From contig NC_060018.1 of assembly GCF_021134715.1 (NCBI RefSeq), positions 11,921,501 to 11,985,500 of the forward strand: a DNA stretch of 64,000 nucleotides, given 5' to 3'. The notes below the pieces were generated by a model. It did not search any database, had not been told where the DNA came from, and saw only the letters and a program-made list of their open reading frames with translations. Every line of letters begins with the position of its first letter. Within the stretch, counting starts at the first letter, position 1. Made by a program: the position numbers and the translations under genes. The DNA is from Daphnia pulex. Taxonomy: Eukaryota; Arthropoda; Branchiopoda; Diplostraca; Daphniidae. Of the stretch, positions 1-12,700 are shown in pieces.

Positions 1-182
1 TTTCACCACAGTCTTTTATAGGTACGAAGCTTATTTTCTATTTCATTGATTTAGTGTTGGTGTTTTAAATTTCGTTAATTCATTTTTAAAAATGTTAAGT
101 CTCAGTCCACAATTTTGTTTCCACTGCGCAGTTGAATTGACTGAACCAATCTGCAGTCCAACAATCGCACCAGCAGAGAAAA

Positions 183-3100
183 ATGACGAATGATGCGGAA
201 GGATCAGTGGCTTCCCTTCAATCACATCAACTCGGAAATGCAACCAACGTCAGTGCCAGTGATTCGGGTGTCCTCGTCAGCAATGCGACAAAAATCTATG
301 GCGCAGGAAAAAAACGCTGTGCAGTGCTCAAAGGACTCAACATGACTGTGAAAAATGGAACCATGTAAGAACTATTTAAAAATTTGTATCAATAATGTTT
401 ATTCTTCAAATATAGCTACTTTCATTTTAATAATTCAGGTCTTCGTATATAAATAAGGAAAATGAATTCTAATTCTTTGATAATTCTTTCGACAGATACG
501 GTTTACTTGGAGCCAGTGGCTGTGGTAAGACGACCCTGTTGAGTTGCCTCGTCGGACGTCGCCGACTGAATAGCGGAGACATTCTCGTCCTGGGACATGA
601 GCCTGGATCACCGGAAAGCGGAATCCCCGGTCCAAGGGTCGGCTACATGCCACAAGAACTGGCCTTGTTCGGCCACTTCAGCATTAAAGAAACGCTCCAC
701 TATTTCGGCCGCATCTACAATTTGAAAACGGATTTTGTCAACTCGCAATTGGAGTTTCTGTCGAAGTTATTAGACCTTCCCCCGAGTCATCGTTACGTCG
801 GGACGCTGAGTGGTGGCCAACAAAGACGCGTCTCTTTTGCTGTCGCCCTTTTCCACGAACCGGAGCTGCTCATCTTGGACGAGCCAACGGTTGGCGTTGA
901 TCCTCTACTCAGGCACAAGTGATTGTTTTAAGATTTCCGATTAACACAAGCCACAAATTATTAATAATTGTTTGTATCGCAGTATCTGGAATCATCTTGT
1001 CCGCCAAAGTGTCAACCATGGAAGAACAGTGATAGTCACCACTCACTACATCGAAGAAGCTCGACAGGCCAACACGGTAGCCATAAACAAACGAAAGATT
1101 TAAAAATATATATATATACATCGAATTGAAGATGAGAAAAAACTTTTAAAAAACGGGATGGTCATTTTCTGTGTACGACCAATGAATGATTAAATTAAAT
1201 CCGGATGAAATCTTATTCTAGATTGGAATGATGCGCTCGGGTCGGCTGCTCGCGGAAGATTCGCCGGAGAATCTGCTAAGGGATTACAACCTAACTTCGT
1301 TGGAGAATGTATTTCTGGAACTTTGCATGAAGAATCACGAAAACAAACTCACTTCGGTTGTTACCAACTCCACAAGTTGTAACCAGGTTGACTACAAAAC
1401 TGAACAGACACATCACTCGCAGGAAGGCGTTGACAACATGGTGGTCTTTGACGAAAGCGTCAGCAGTCAACTGAACGTATCTGAAACAGAAATCGCCATC
1501 GATCCCCAAATTCACAATAATAATTGCGACGCTGTATCCTCTAGACCAATAGAATTTTGCAGCGTAAGAAATTCAGATTTTTTTTCCCTTTTCTTACTTA
1601 TTCCTAGTTTTTTAGAATTAACTCAATTTGAAATCTCTCATCTAGAGCGCACCGCTGTTCAGTCCTGCCATCTGTGTCACGACTGAAAAGTCTGATCGGT
1701 CGGACGGAAGCGAAACGAGCAGCGGACTTCAATTTACTGGCAGCTCCAACAGTACGGCTTCCGGCAAACGTCAAAATCGGCCCTTCCGGATGTCCCTGCC
1801 GTCCCCGCATCGCCTCATCGCGCTCATTCGAAAGAATTATTTGCAGACTTTTCGTAACATTGGGTGAGCGTTTTTACACTTTTCACCAAATAATTAATTA
1901 CTGACGACGATTTGATTATTATTTCCTGCAATGAAGGATTGTTCTATTCATCTACTTGTTGCCCCCTTTTCAAGCAACTGTATTTAGTTTGACTCTCGGA
2001 CATGACCCGACTGGCCTCAAGTTGGCCATTGTCAACGACGAACTGGATCCGAACCAGGGCCGAATCTGCACCAGCAACACAACGGACTGTACTTATGACA
2101 TGCTCAGCTGTCGCTACCTTCGCTACATCAATGATAACATCATTCAGGTTATTTTCATTTTCCGTTTGACTAGAGATAAACGATATGGATAAATGATTTT
2201 TTTTCTTATTGTGTAGGTCCCATACGACAATGTGTCAGAAGCTCTGGAAGCTGGAAGGAACGGCCAAGTTTGGGGTGTGATCCATTTCGGACATGATTTT
2301 ACGGGGGAGTTTGAGATTCGACAGGATGCTGGAGATTCGGCAACGTTAGAAAACATTATCCGCAGTCGAATAAGCGTCAACATGGATTCGTCAAGTGCGA
2401 TGATTTAAAAAAAAATTCAATTAATTTGGCCTGAACAAACTTTTATTGTTTAGATCAAATCATTTACTCTTCCATCGAAAAATGGATTTTGGAGGGCTTT
2501 GAAGATTTTTACAAGGATTTTATGCGGTCGTGCGGACATGAACCAGAGGCTGGTTTTATTCCTTTGGAGGTATTGGTCAAATTTTTGTTTTGCATCCGTA
2601 AATAACAATTTACCATAATTATTTTCTTTTAGTTTCTTGATCCCATTTACGGCCAAAATAATACCCCGTTTACAGAATTCATGGCTCCTGCCTTAATAAT
2701 TTCGTAAGTTTTTCAATGTACTTTGTGTCGTGGCTTTATTTAATAATTTAAGCTCTCTGTTTAAAGACTAGTGTACTTCATGGGAGTCTCATTAACGGCC
2801 GGCGTCTTCATTAATGAAAAACAACAAGGTCTTCTTGACCGCAACTTGGTGGCAGGTAACAACTAACACCTCGAATTTGAAAGGCTAGAATTGCTGATTT
2901 TAATTCCTAATTTCATTTTTTTTTTCTTACAGGAGTGCAGATGACTGAAGTTCTGATGAGTCATTTAGTCAATCATTTTACCGCAATGATTGGCCAAACT
3001 GCATTGGTTTATTTGGTTGTATTATTAATCTTTAGCATACCGTGCCAGGGGAATTTGGGCCTAGCTGTATTCATTACTTTCCTTCAAAGTTTTGTCGGAA

Positions 3101-3486
3101 TGAGCTTCGGTACGTAAGGAATTTATAGCTCGTTTGGCAATCGGTTATTCACTTAATTGGCAATCAATTTATTTGCAGGTTTGCTGATCGCCACTGTATG
3201 TGATGATGAAATTGGCGCCCTTATACTTTCACAGGGAAGTTTTCTCCCATTGACAGTAATCAGCGGGTTTGGTTGGCCGATCGAAGGAATGTCGTTTTAC
3301 CTTCGCTATTTTGCCTATTGCTCGCCGATGGCGTATGCCGTTGAATCTTTGAGAAGTGTTTTTAATCGAGGATGGGGTATTGAACAAACCGACGTCTATG
3401 TGGGAATCTTAATCAGCATCGCCTGGATTTTCGCTTTGTTAAGTTTATGCTTGATTGTTTTACACACACGCAAAAATGCCAGTTAA
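183..3486 (+). CDS. ABC-1: ABCH-like half-transporter (NBD-TMD)
   Basis: Twelve exons: 183-364, 496-918, 983-1076, 1222-1563, 1646-1863, 1937-2147, 2217-2394, 2454-2569, 2633-2703, 2767-2855, 2933-3109, 3179-3486, giving 802 residues. The ATP-binding domain is N-terminal: Walker A GASGCGKT (about 66-73), Q-loop in GYMPQE (Gln114), signature LSGGQ (165-169), Walker B LLILDEP (185-191) and H-loop His223 in VTTHY. A polar linker is followed by a first membrane segment near 421-435, a large extracellular-type loop, and a C-terminal cluster of membrane segments (about 600-800). One NBD followed by one TMD is the ABCG/ABCH layout; I favour ABCH, known in arthropods, where members have been tied to cuticular lipid export. 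A half-transporter must dimerise to work. The donor after exon 2 is an unusual GTGATT, also seen in ABC-4. The specific substrate is unknown. Confidence 0.93.
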
Positions 3487-3558
3487 AAGTTGAATATCCG
3501 GCTAACGTTTTATGTGCATCAACATTATGAAATATGACTTGAAACATTTTTGTTGGAA

Positions 3559-3564
3559 AATAAA
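3559..3564 (+). terminator. Poly(A) signal of ABC-1
   Basis: An AATAAA hexamer lies about 70 bases past the ABC-1 stop codon, within a run of overlapping AATAAA-like words. Cleavage site not visible. Confidence 0.6.
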
Positions 3565-4420
3565 AAATAAAATAGGGTATAAAGAGGTTAGGAAATTTGA
3601 GTTTGATTAATGACGAAAGATATCAAAATATGTAAGTCCAATGTAAGTATCAGAATCAAAATTGTTTAAAATTTGTGAAAACTGAGTTTTCACTATAAGA
3701 CGCTTGATATTATTAATAAAGCGTCAAATGAAGTAATAACACGGCTGTGGAAGTGGTTTCTGACCTGCAAGAAAATGCGACTGTATAAGTTTTGCATGTT
3801 TGGTGCTCTCTTGTCGGCCTGTTGGCGGGACTCAAGGACGGTGATTAAATTCGAAGTGGCTCATAATTTTTTCTTCCATGTTCTTACCACCAGCTTACGA
3901 CTGGTTTGGTTTTTTAAGTCAATGTAATGTGACCTTCGGCCATCACGGTTGGAAACATAGCCAATAATGGCGACGTCAAATATTATATAGCCAACAACAA
4001 ACTAAGCAGAATATCTCTGTTATTCCTGATATTCCTTTTTGTATTTACAGCTGTTAATTATTTATGTGATCGTTTCGTGTATCTTGCGATATACCTCGCT
4101 ACTGAAACTCAAGTACGGTAGTAATAAATATTTTTTTGTGGTTGGGAAAATTATTATATAACGGAACAGTTTTTATGCAGGCATCTCTACCGATAAAAAA
4201 ACAACCATCTCTATATGGATGTCGGTGCCAGAGTGCACTGGGTACGAAGTGTTGTGTACGTGGAAACGATTGATCCGTGTCCTTAACCTTCACCTTGAAC
4301 GAAACTGAAGCCAACTCGCATCAACAGATAGGCTATAAGAACACAAGCCAAGTGGACCCCGCAGTGATTCGTGTCTAGGTTTCCACATGCCCACGATTGC
4401 TTAACAAGAAATAAGAAAGT
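3565..4420. other. Spacer between ABC-1 and FAR-1
   Basis: No coding region is evident. The last ~170 bases (from about 4250) are clearly related to the sequence upstream of FAR-3 (about 26360-26590), so they are probably the duplicated promoter-proximal region of the FAR-1/FAR-3 pair. Confidence 0.6.
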
Positions 4421-4426
4421 TTATAT
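4421..4426 (+). promoter_or_regulatory. TATA-like box of FAR-1
   Basis: TTATAT about 125 bases before the FAR-1 start. It aligns with a better TATATAA in the homologous position upstream of FAR-3; the sequences around both (AAGAAAGTTTATAT..., then GCAAAAATCATTGG) are conserved. Confidence 0.5.
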
Positions 4427-4546
4427 CAGCCCGCAAAAATCATTGGCGATCCAGTCCCATTCTTAAACTGATCAAGTGTGGTTGTAGGTGTGCATATCTT
4501 TTTCGTACACATTGATGTTTATAGGGGGAAATTCTTACACAACAAA

Positions 4547-6631
4547 ATGGAGGGAAATGCAAGTATGGGTCATTTGAGCATTGTCAAATTTTACGAGAAT
4601 CGATCTGTTTTTATTACGGGAGCGACGGGATTCATGGGTAAGGTTCTGGTGGAGAAGATTTTGCGATCTTGTCCTGGCGTGGAGCGTCTCTACCTGCTGA
4701 TGAGGCCGTCAAAGGGTCAAAGTGTCGATTGCCGCCTTCGGGAATTCATCCAAAATCAGGTAGACCTCCATTCTGAGATTTAATTGCACAAATGCAAAAA
4801 CAGAAATGAGTTCCTAAAATTGTTTTGCAGATATTCGGTAAGGTCAAAGAACAGCAGCCAAACGTAATGGAGAAAATCACGGCCGTGACAGGTGACGTCA
4901 CACTGCCTCAACTGGGGTTGTCACCATCCGATTTGCAACTGTTGACGGAAAATGTTTCTGTCGTCTTCCATTCTGCCGCCACAATCAGATTTGACGAGGA
5001 ACTCAAAACGGCTCTGGTTATGAACGTGAAAGGGCCGATGGAGTTGCTCGAAATTTGTCGCAAAATGAAACACCTTGAGGTTGTTAATTTTCTGCCAATA
5101 TTTATGATTGTGTTTACATATTCATAGCTGTATAACTCTTTCAGGCATTGGTGCACCTGTCGACTGCCTTCAACAATCTTGACCGGGAAGAAATTAAGGA
5201 AGAGGTTTACTACAATCCGAAAGTGAATCCAGTGAAATTAATTGAATTTCTCGATGGTCTCGATGACGAAACACTTAAAATCATAACACCTGAGTAACTA
5301 TGAGAAATAGGCCTATTCATTTCGATTTCTAAGTCAAACATTAATTCTTCAACCCCTTACATTGACTTGGTAAAGTACTAATATTAACATTTTTCTAGAC
5401 TAGTGGGTGGGTGTCCCAACACGTACGTTTATACCAAAGGCTTGGCCGAGCAACTGCTGGAGACTAAATGTGGAAGCGTTCCGTTGGCAATTGTCCGGCC
5501 ATCCATCGTGACTGCGGCTGAAAGTGAACCTTTTCCCGGTTGGGTCGACAACATGAACGGAACAACAGGTAATAATAATTTTTATTTTTGCTTTACCTGA
5601 TGTTACGATATGACTAAAGAAGTAAATATAACTTAAATTTTGTTAAGGGACGATTGTTGCTGTCGGCAAAGGGATCTGTCATGTCATGAAAATAAACAAA
5701 AAACAAGTCAGTGATATTATTCCAGTGGATTATCCGATTAACTTGATGATTGCTGTGGCTTGGTACTTAGCATTACATAGGTAAAGATTTGTTGAAGTTG
5801 AATTTTTGTTATTAATACGTCGAAAACTAAATGTTAAATTTGCTCAGACCAACTGGCGTCCCCGTCTACACCTGCACCACTGGCCATAGAAACCCACTCA
5901 CGTGGGGTATGCTAAAACATTGGGTCATGCAATCTTGGTTGAAGTTTCCCACAAAAGATATGCTGTGGTATCCCAGCGTTCATTTAACAATTAACGATAT
6001 TTCGCTCAAAATCCGCCAGACTTTATTTCACTATCTGCCAGCCTACTTGTTGGACTTGTTTATGCTAGCTACGGGCAAAAGCGCAAAATGGGTATGATAA
6101 TCCTAACTAAACTTGCATTATCAAAATCAAATACTGGTGTACCTTTCTTTCGTGAATTAATTTAGGTCCGGCTCTACACAAAAGCAGATAAAGCTTTTGT
6201 TCCTTTGGAATTTTTCACATCTCATCAGTGGCGATTTATTAGTGACAATCCAATTCACTTATCGAAGGAGATGACCACTGAAGACCAGGAAATGTTTTAC
6301 TTTGATGTTCGTAAAATCAATTGGCAAAATTACTTCGAAAATTACATATTAGGGGTTAGGAAATTAATTTTTAAAGATGATCCTGTCACTCTCCCATTGG
6401 CCAGAAGCAATCTCAAAAGGTACACACATTTTTTATTGCGCGTTAACGCTCGTTTAGAAATTTACTTTATTAATCCCAAATTTTATCAATTTCAGATTGT
6501 ACATGGTGCGACAGGGTTTATTACTCATTTTGTCAATGATTCTTATTTTCATTTTCAAAAACTTTTTCTTGTCTTTCTTTCTTATTGGTCCCCAGGCTTT
6601 TTTTCTGTTTACTGAGTTATTTTCTTTTTAA
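4547..6631 (+). CDS. FAR-1: fatty acyl-CoA reductase
   Basis: Eight exons: 4547-4759, 4831-5079, 5145-5293, 5399-5568, 5648-5780, 5848-6091, 6166-6419, 6496-6631, encoding 515 residues, the usual FAR size. The N-terminal Rossmann domain has the dinucleotide motif TGATGFMG (24-31) and the catalytic YVYTK (Tyr213, Lys217) before KGLAEQ. A C-terminal FAR (sterile) domain follows and ends in a strongly hydrophobic tail (about 478-510), suggesting membrane anchoring. FARs reduce acyl-CoA to fatty alcohol with NADPH, feeding wax, hydrocarbon or ether-lipid synthesis. I took the ATG of MEGNASMG because it is shared with FAR-2; an in-frame upstream ATG at 4478 is possible but lies in the promoter-homologous region. 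All donors and acceptors fit GT-AG. Confidence 0.94.
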
Positions 6632-6962
6632 TTCAAATTTAATATTTTTTTCTGCTCTCATAATATTTATTGAGAAAAAACATTGATACATTTTGATAAC
6701 GTACGCTTTTTTTTATGACAATTAATGTTGTTTGGATACAAAAAATAAAAAAAAAAAACGTTACACAGATTACTATTTACTGACTGACAGAAATAAACCG
6801 ACGTAGCTGAAAACATACCTACTATAAGAATTTTGAACATAAATTGTGTATTTTTTTCTTTTGTGAAATATTAGCCAATATTTTTCAAGTCCCGACACAA
6901 CATTTCTACTGTTGCATACTTTCAATTCAATTATCTCCCCAATTCCCATGTAAGATTAGTTA

Positions 6963-6968
6963 TTTATT
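6963..6968 (-). terminator. Poly(A) signal of the lipase gene
   Basis: TTTATT on the plus strand is AATAAA on the minus strand, about 10 bases past the lipase stop codon. FAR-1 and the lipase converge here, with about 350 bases between their stops. Confidence 0.5.
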
Positions 6969-6976
6969 GGTACAAA

Positions 6977-9020
6977 TCATGTTGAATTATTGACAGTTAT
7001 TTTTGTTACAGGTAAGGGAGCGGGCAAGAGCCGGATCACAGGCCAGTAAACAAGTTCCGATGTACGATGAGACCAAATAAAATCACCGTGACAGAACGTC
7101 GGACAATTTACTCGTATGGAATCCACCAAATTACCTAATTGACCCTTCAGCCAAGAGACGTCCTGACAATGGTAATAACAACGAAAACCAATTTAGAAAA
7201 ATTTAACCCTGGTGATGACGCATTGAGTTCTAGTGCATAGATATATACCTCTGGTGGAGCGAATGGATCGTTATCGGCGTGAACTAAAATGGCAGGTGCG
7301 GTCACCAAAGTGAGATTATACTCGGGCGAGTATTTTGATCCGTATATCTTCAAATTACCAACCGGTCCATAGTCGTAGTAGTTGAAGGATTCACCTGTGA
7401 TCAAATTTAGTTTTGTCTTGGTGTTAAAGGTGTTATACTATTACTTACTCCATTAATTGTTATTTTGTTATTATCTCATATCGCGCTTACCGACAATATA
7501 ATTCTGAAAAAGATGAGCCATAGTATTGGCCGACCCACCTGCCGGATAATGACTAATTAAGCGATGGAATTCTACCTGTTATTACGAAAATTGATAATCA
7601 ATTTTAAGAACAACTCGGAAACTATTATGGTCTAGCTATAGCGAGCTATAGTTAAATAATAAATAATGCGGATAATTTAAAACCTTGGTCAAGTCATCCG
7701 TGTTGCCGAAAACTTGAGACAACCATTGCCTTGCCATCTGTTCCCCGAATTCACTTGACTTGCCCATCAAACGAACGAGTGTGTGTAACAGACTATTTTT
7801 GGCGTGAACCTCTCCGATGCCAAACCAGCGTTGGTAAAGCTGAAAAGTGAAAACATCAAGCAAAACGCATTATAAGTAGCCTGAATATTTTAAATTGAAT
7901 ACTGTTGAGAAATAAAAATGTTAAATTACTTGATAAAATATCTCAAATCGCGCCATGTAACGGAAGTAGTTTTTCAAATGGGCTGAACTGACAGTCGGTC
8001 CCATGCCAATCATCAGTTCCACTTTGTCGTTGAGTCGTGGCTCTTCGATGGCTCCGATGAAAAAGATGCTGACGCCCAGTGAATAGCCAATGTAAGCGCC
8101 CAGTGTTGGCTGTCCTGTCACATTGAGGACGTAATCGATGCTGTTTGGAATATCGTACCGACCCATTTCGTCCCAACTGTTTGAAATTTTCCGAGTAATC
8201 AATTGAATAGGCTAATCAGTGAAATAAACAAATAATCAGTCGTACGAAAATTCCCAAAATTCCTTGTCTTCATCGGGATTGAGGCTGATGTGTTTTCGTG
8301 AATAAATGTTTCCTCTCGAATTTCCCATCCACACATCTGAATAAAGAAAGGTATATGTTAGCTATTAGAAACGATGAGTGTACGAAATCATTTGTCACCA
8401 TATCCAAGATCCGCCAAGATGAAAGCTGTCCAGGATCAAATAAAAGTTAAATCAATTGAAATAAAAAACAAACAATTTTGTGACAATTATGTTTTAAAAA
8501 AATTTTAAACTTGCACAAGGAGTTGTTGGTGGAACCGACCATCCAAAAGTGATCGGTACCCATCATTCCGTGCTGCAGGAAAACCGCTCTTCGCTGCTGA
8601 ATAAGCGATGGATCAAATGTTTCATTTCGCGTTTCCCTTCGTCCATGTGGAATCCGATGTAACTCCAGAATGTAACCGTCATCGGTAATTACGTGATGGG
8701 TTTCCACTGGATATCCTCGGTGTTTAATAATTTCTGGCTTCGAATTCAAAAGTATAATTCGAGAGGGAAAACTAAATAAGTTTTTACTTAGCCATCAGAA
8801 ATAAGAGAAACGAATCATCATTTACCGTCGTCATGTAGGTCTCTGGATCTTGAATCATGTGGCGTTCCATCAGTTGGCTGAGTTTGAGAAACCAGTTGTT
8901 CAAATTTCTTAAACGTCTGATCACTAGGGAGGGTGCGTACATTCGCAGTGTGTCCATGGGGAAAAACGAATAAGTGATCGCCAAACAAACGAAAATTTGG
9001 AAAATTGAAAATTCTTTCAT
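6977..9020 (-). CDS. Acid lipase (AB-hydrolase, LIPA/gastric lipase family)
   Basis: Nine exons on the minus strand: 9020-8826, 8737-8515, 8425-8399, 8336-8246, 8176-7930, 7839-7684, 7575-7491, 7394-7249, 7162-6977, giving about 451 residues. The start [12 protein letters not shown] is a likely signal peptide. Family landmarks in order: [12 protein letters not shown] and [13 protein letters not shown] (N-terminal lipase domain), LQHGMMG (oxyanion loop), [18 protein letters not shown], a nucleophile elbow GYSLG in place of the usual GHSQG, the acid in [10 protein letters not shown], and the catalytic His in CHGDFIW. It would hydrolyse neutral lipid in the secretory path or lysosome. Exon 3 is only 27 bases and the preceding intron appears to use a GC donor (GCAAGT). 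It lies between two FAR genes, so released fatty acids could feed them; that is inference. The final exon is the least certain part. Confidence 0.88.
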
Positions 9021-9648
9021 CGTCAAATTTCGGACGAGTGAAGTTGTGAATAGTTGATACTATGGCTGTTGCTAGTCAACTGGAAGAAACGGAATGCCCA
9101 ACATGTCCCTCATGCAGCGAAGAACATTTTTTTCCTTTTTTGAACTTGACTTGTTGCTGTGCCATAGCCTGTTATAGCCTGTGGCTGTAAATCCACCGAG
9201 ACTCAAGAACATATTATTGATTTATAAATTTGGCCTTTTGACAAAGGTCAAGGACAAGAGAAATGAAAACATAGTAGGAATGCAAATTCGGAAAAGATGG
9301 CAGAATACTTTTCGCTGAAGTTCATCATAAAAGAAAGAGGGAAATGTTTTTTCGCCAACTGAGTTTAACAGATTTTTTGCTCTAGGCTATGTGTACGTGT
9401 GTGCACGTGTATGGAATCATCTGCGTATTTGTATAATATAAACGCATAACACGGATGCGCACGGATGTTGAACCCGAGCGAAACTCGGTCGAAACTAAAG
9501 CTATCATCAACAACTGTATGCTCGTCATCCTACTCGAGCAAATACTGGGGAAAGAAGCCAGCAAGAGGACCAAGATGTATTTGGGCAAGTTTCCGCGCAT
9601 GCGTGACCGTTTGCCATCACCTTTTCTTATATCGAAAAGTAAACGGAG
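9021..9648. other. Divergent promoter region, lipase / FAR-2
   Basis: About 750 bases separate the divergent lipase and FAR-2 starts. No coding region is seen. The part near 9050-9100 is related to plus-strand sequence at about 60660-60710, next to the lipase relic there. Confidence 0.5.
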
Positions 9649-9656
9649 TATATAAG
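9649..9656 (+). promoter_or_regulatory. TATA box of FAR-2
   Basis: TATATAAG about 120 bases before the FAR-2 ATG. The surrounding sequence is unlike the FAR-1/FAR-3 promoters although the coding region is nearly the same. Confidence 0.7.
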
Positions 9657-9772
9657 CGAGCAGTTATCCTAGGCGATTCAGCACTCCCATTCCTAAGTCG
9701 CAGGTACACTGTCATATTCACCCTTTTAGTATAAACATTAATGTTAAGAGAAACACTTTTCACATTAAGAAA

Positions 9773-12700
9773 ATGGAGGGAAATGCAAGTATGGGTCATT
9801 TGAGCATTGTCGAATTCTACGAGAATCGATCGGTTTTTATTACGGGAGCGACGGGATTCATGGGTAAGGTTCTGGTGGAGAAGATTTTGCGATCTTGTCC
9901 TGGCGTGGAGCGTCTCTACCTGCTGATGAGACCGTCAAAGGGTCAAAGCGTCGATTACCGCCTTCGAGAATTCATCCAAAATGAGGTAAGCCTGCATTCT
10001 GCTTTTATTGAACTAACGCCAAAACAGAAATGAGATCCTCAAATTGTTTTGCAGATATTCAGTAAGGTCAAAGAACAGCAGCCAAACGTAATGGAGAAAA
10101 TCACGGCCGTGAAAGGTGACGTCACACTGCCTCAACTGGGTTTGTCGCCATCCGATTTGCAGCTGTTGACTGAAAATGTGTCTGTCGTCTTCCATTCTGC
10201 CGCCACTGTTAAATTCAACGAGGAATTGAAAACGGCTCTGGTTATGAACGTGAAAGGGCCGATGGAGATGCTCGAAATTTGTCGCAAAATGAAACATCTT
10301 GAGGTTGGCAATTTTGCTGCTATCGTCATAATTGGTTATTATCAACTAATCCTGTACATCTCTTTCAGGCATTTGTGCACGTATCAACTGCTTTCAACAA
10401 TCTTGACCGGGAGAAAATTAAAGAAGAGGTCTACTTCAATCCGAAAGTGAATCCAGTGAAATTAATTGAATTTCTCGATGGTCTCGATGACGAAACACTT
10501 AAAATCATGACACCTGAGTAACTATAATAAGAAATATTCATTTCGATTTGTTTTTTTAAAAATAACATTTATTCTTCACCTCCTCTTTTAATACTATTTT
10601 AAAAAAATTTTCTAGACTAGTGGGGGAGTGTCCAAACACGTATGTTTATACCAAAGGCTTGGCCGAGCAACTTCTGGAGACGAACTGCGGAAGCGTTCCG
10701 TTGGCGATCGTCCGGCCATCCATCGTGACTGCGGCTGAAAGTGAACCTTTTCCTGGTTGGGTCGACAACATGAATGGTGCAACAGGTGAAATTTTTTTCC
10801 CCAAAAATGAATTTCCTTTTAATTTTATCTGTTTTTAAGATGACTAACCTTTTAGTATTGGGTTAATTTTGCTTGGTTAGGAACAATTGCTGCTGTCGGT
10901 AAAGGGATCTATCGTACCCTTAAAATAAACAAAAAACTAGTCAGTGATATCATTCCAGTTGATTATTCAATCAATTTGATGATTGCCGTTGCTTGGTATT
11001 TAGCAACTCACAGGTAAAAATATCTCGATGTTAAATTTGAGTTTGAATCAATCAATATTTTTAACACTGAACTTGAACAGGCCAACTGGCGTTCCCGTCT
11101 ACACTTGCACCACTGGACATCGAAACCCACTCACCTGGGGTATGCTAAAACATTGGACCGTAGAATTTTGGTTGAAGTTTCCCCCAAAAGAAATGCTGTG
11201 GTATCCCAGCGTTCATTGCACAATGAACGATCTTTCGCTCAAAATCACGCAAATTTTATTTCACTATCTGCCAGCCTACGTGATGGACTTGTTTATGTTA
11301 GCGACGGGAAAGCGCACAAAATGGGTATGGCATCCGCTACGGAATTAATTTGATTTTGAATAATTTGAAATTTATTAATTTGCATACGGCGTAAATTAAA
11401 GCTAAATATGCGACGGCATCATATTTATTTATTTATTTAAATTATCATTATTTACCCGTTCGTATTGTATGCAGGTCCGTCTCTACACAAAAGCAGATAA
11501 AGCTTTTGTTCCTTTTGAGTTTTTTACGACACATCAGTGGCGATTTATTAGTGACAATCCAATTCACTTATCGAAGGAGATGACCGCTGAAGACCAGGAA
11601 ATGTTTTACTTCGATGTCCGAAAAATAAACTGGCAAAGTTATTTCGAAAATTACATATTAGGAATTAGGCAGCTTGTTTTTAAAGATGATCCTACCACTC
11701 TTCCATTGGCCAGAAGCAATCTCGAAAGGTACATACCATATATAATTGTCGGTAAATTCGTTCGACATTGACTGTGTGCGACCTCTATATTTCAGCTGCT
11801 TCTCAGCAAACAAAAGAACAACAAAAACGGGGGATAGGTGAGAGATGGCGCTCAGGTGGGCGGACCTTTCCCTTAGACACATCAGATCTCTTTTCGCTCT
11901 CGTTGTGCAAACATCATGTCGGATCCCGAACAGTCAAGCGATTCTAGCTCAAATTCTAGTAGTTCAGGCTCCGACTCATCAAGAAGAGGAGGCGTAAAGA
12001 AATTTCGTCTCTCAAGTGAAAAGTCAGCTAGTTTGGCCGACTGGGTCGTATCGGGTTTAGATGACACTCGAGCGAAAAGTGCTAGAGAGGCCTTTAGACC
12101 CAAGCTAAAGAAGAACGCCGACCTGCTGATCAACCCCAATCTAGATGATGCATTCTACATCCGGCTGAAGGCAGTTAAGTCATCTTCGGCAGCCAAGGTC
12201 AACATCGACCCAATCGAGAAAATCTACAGAAATCAAACCTTCAAGATCCTTGACTTAGTCAAGCCCATCATGTTTCTAGCAAGTCGGCTCAAGAAAAAGA
12301 AGAAATCCCGAGCCGACGCCAAGGCGGTCAAAACAGCTCTGAAGCTCTGGGCGGTGGTGTACCACGACATCACGAACGCGCGACGCCGCAACATTCTGGC
12401 CCAAATCTACCCGCAGAATATTGGACTGCTAGACGACAAAGCTGTCCTGCCAACGGGTGGAGAACACCTCTTCGGTCCGAAGTTCACCCAGGCCCTGGTC
12501 GAGCAAGTGAAAACTCTGAACGCTCTCGAAAACGCGGGAGCCCCTCGCGCGCCCGGATCTAAAGGTGGTCATGATCAACGCCAATCGAGTCGCGATTTCA
12601 GCCACCCCCCTTCATCTTCAGGCGGTCGCTATTCCAATTTTAAAGGATCTCGGTATGTCCAATCTATTCTCCTTTCCTTTTATGGGTTTTTTCTCTTGGA

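Noticed and set aside
1674..1904. Open frame in ABC exon 5 (also in ABC-2 and ABC-4) reading SLIGRTEAKRA
   Set aside because: It is the +1 shadow of the linker exon; the true frame joins exons 4 and 6 and reads FSPAICVTT.
4478..4546. Upstream in-frame ATG of FAR-1 extending the N-terminus by 23 residues
   Set aside because: The region is homologous to the FAR-3 promoter, and FAR-2 and FAR-3 do not share the extension.
7015..7080. Plus-strand reading [20 protein letters not shown] ending in a stop, after a TTACAG acceptor, as an extra FAR-1 exon
   Set aside because: FAR-1 already ends in exon 8 as in its paralogues, and the opposite strand here encodes the conserved lipase HGDFIW segment.
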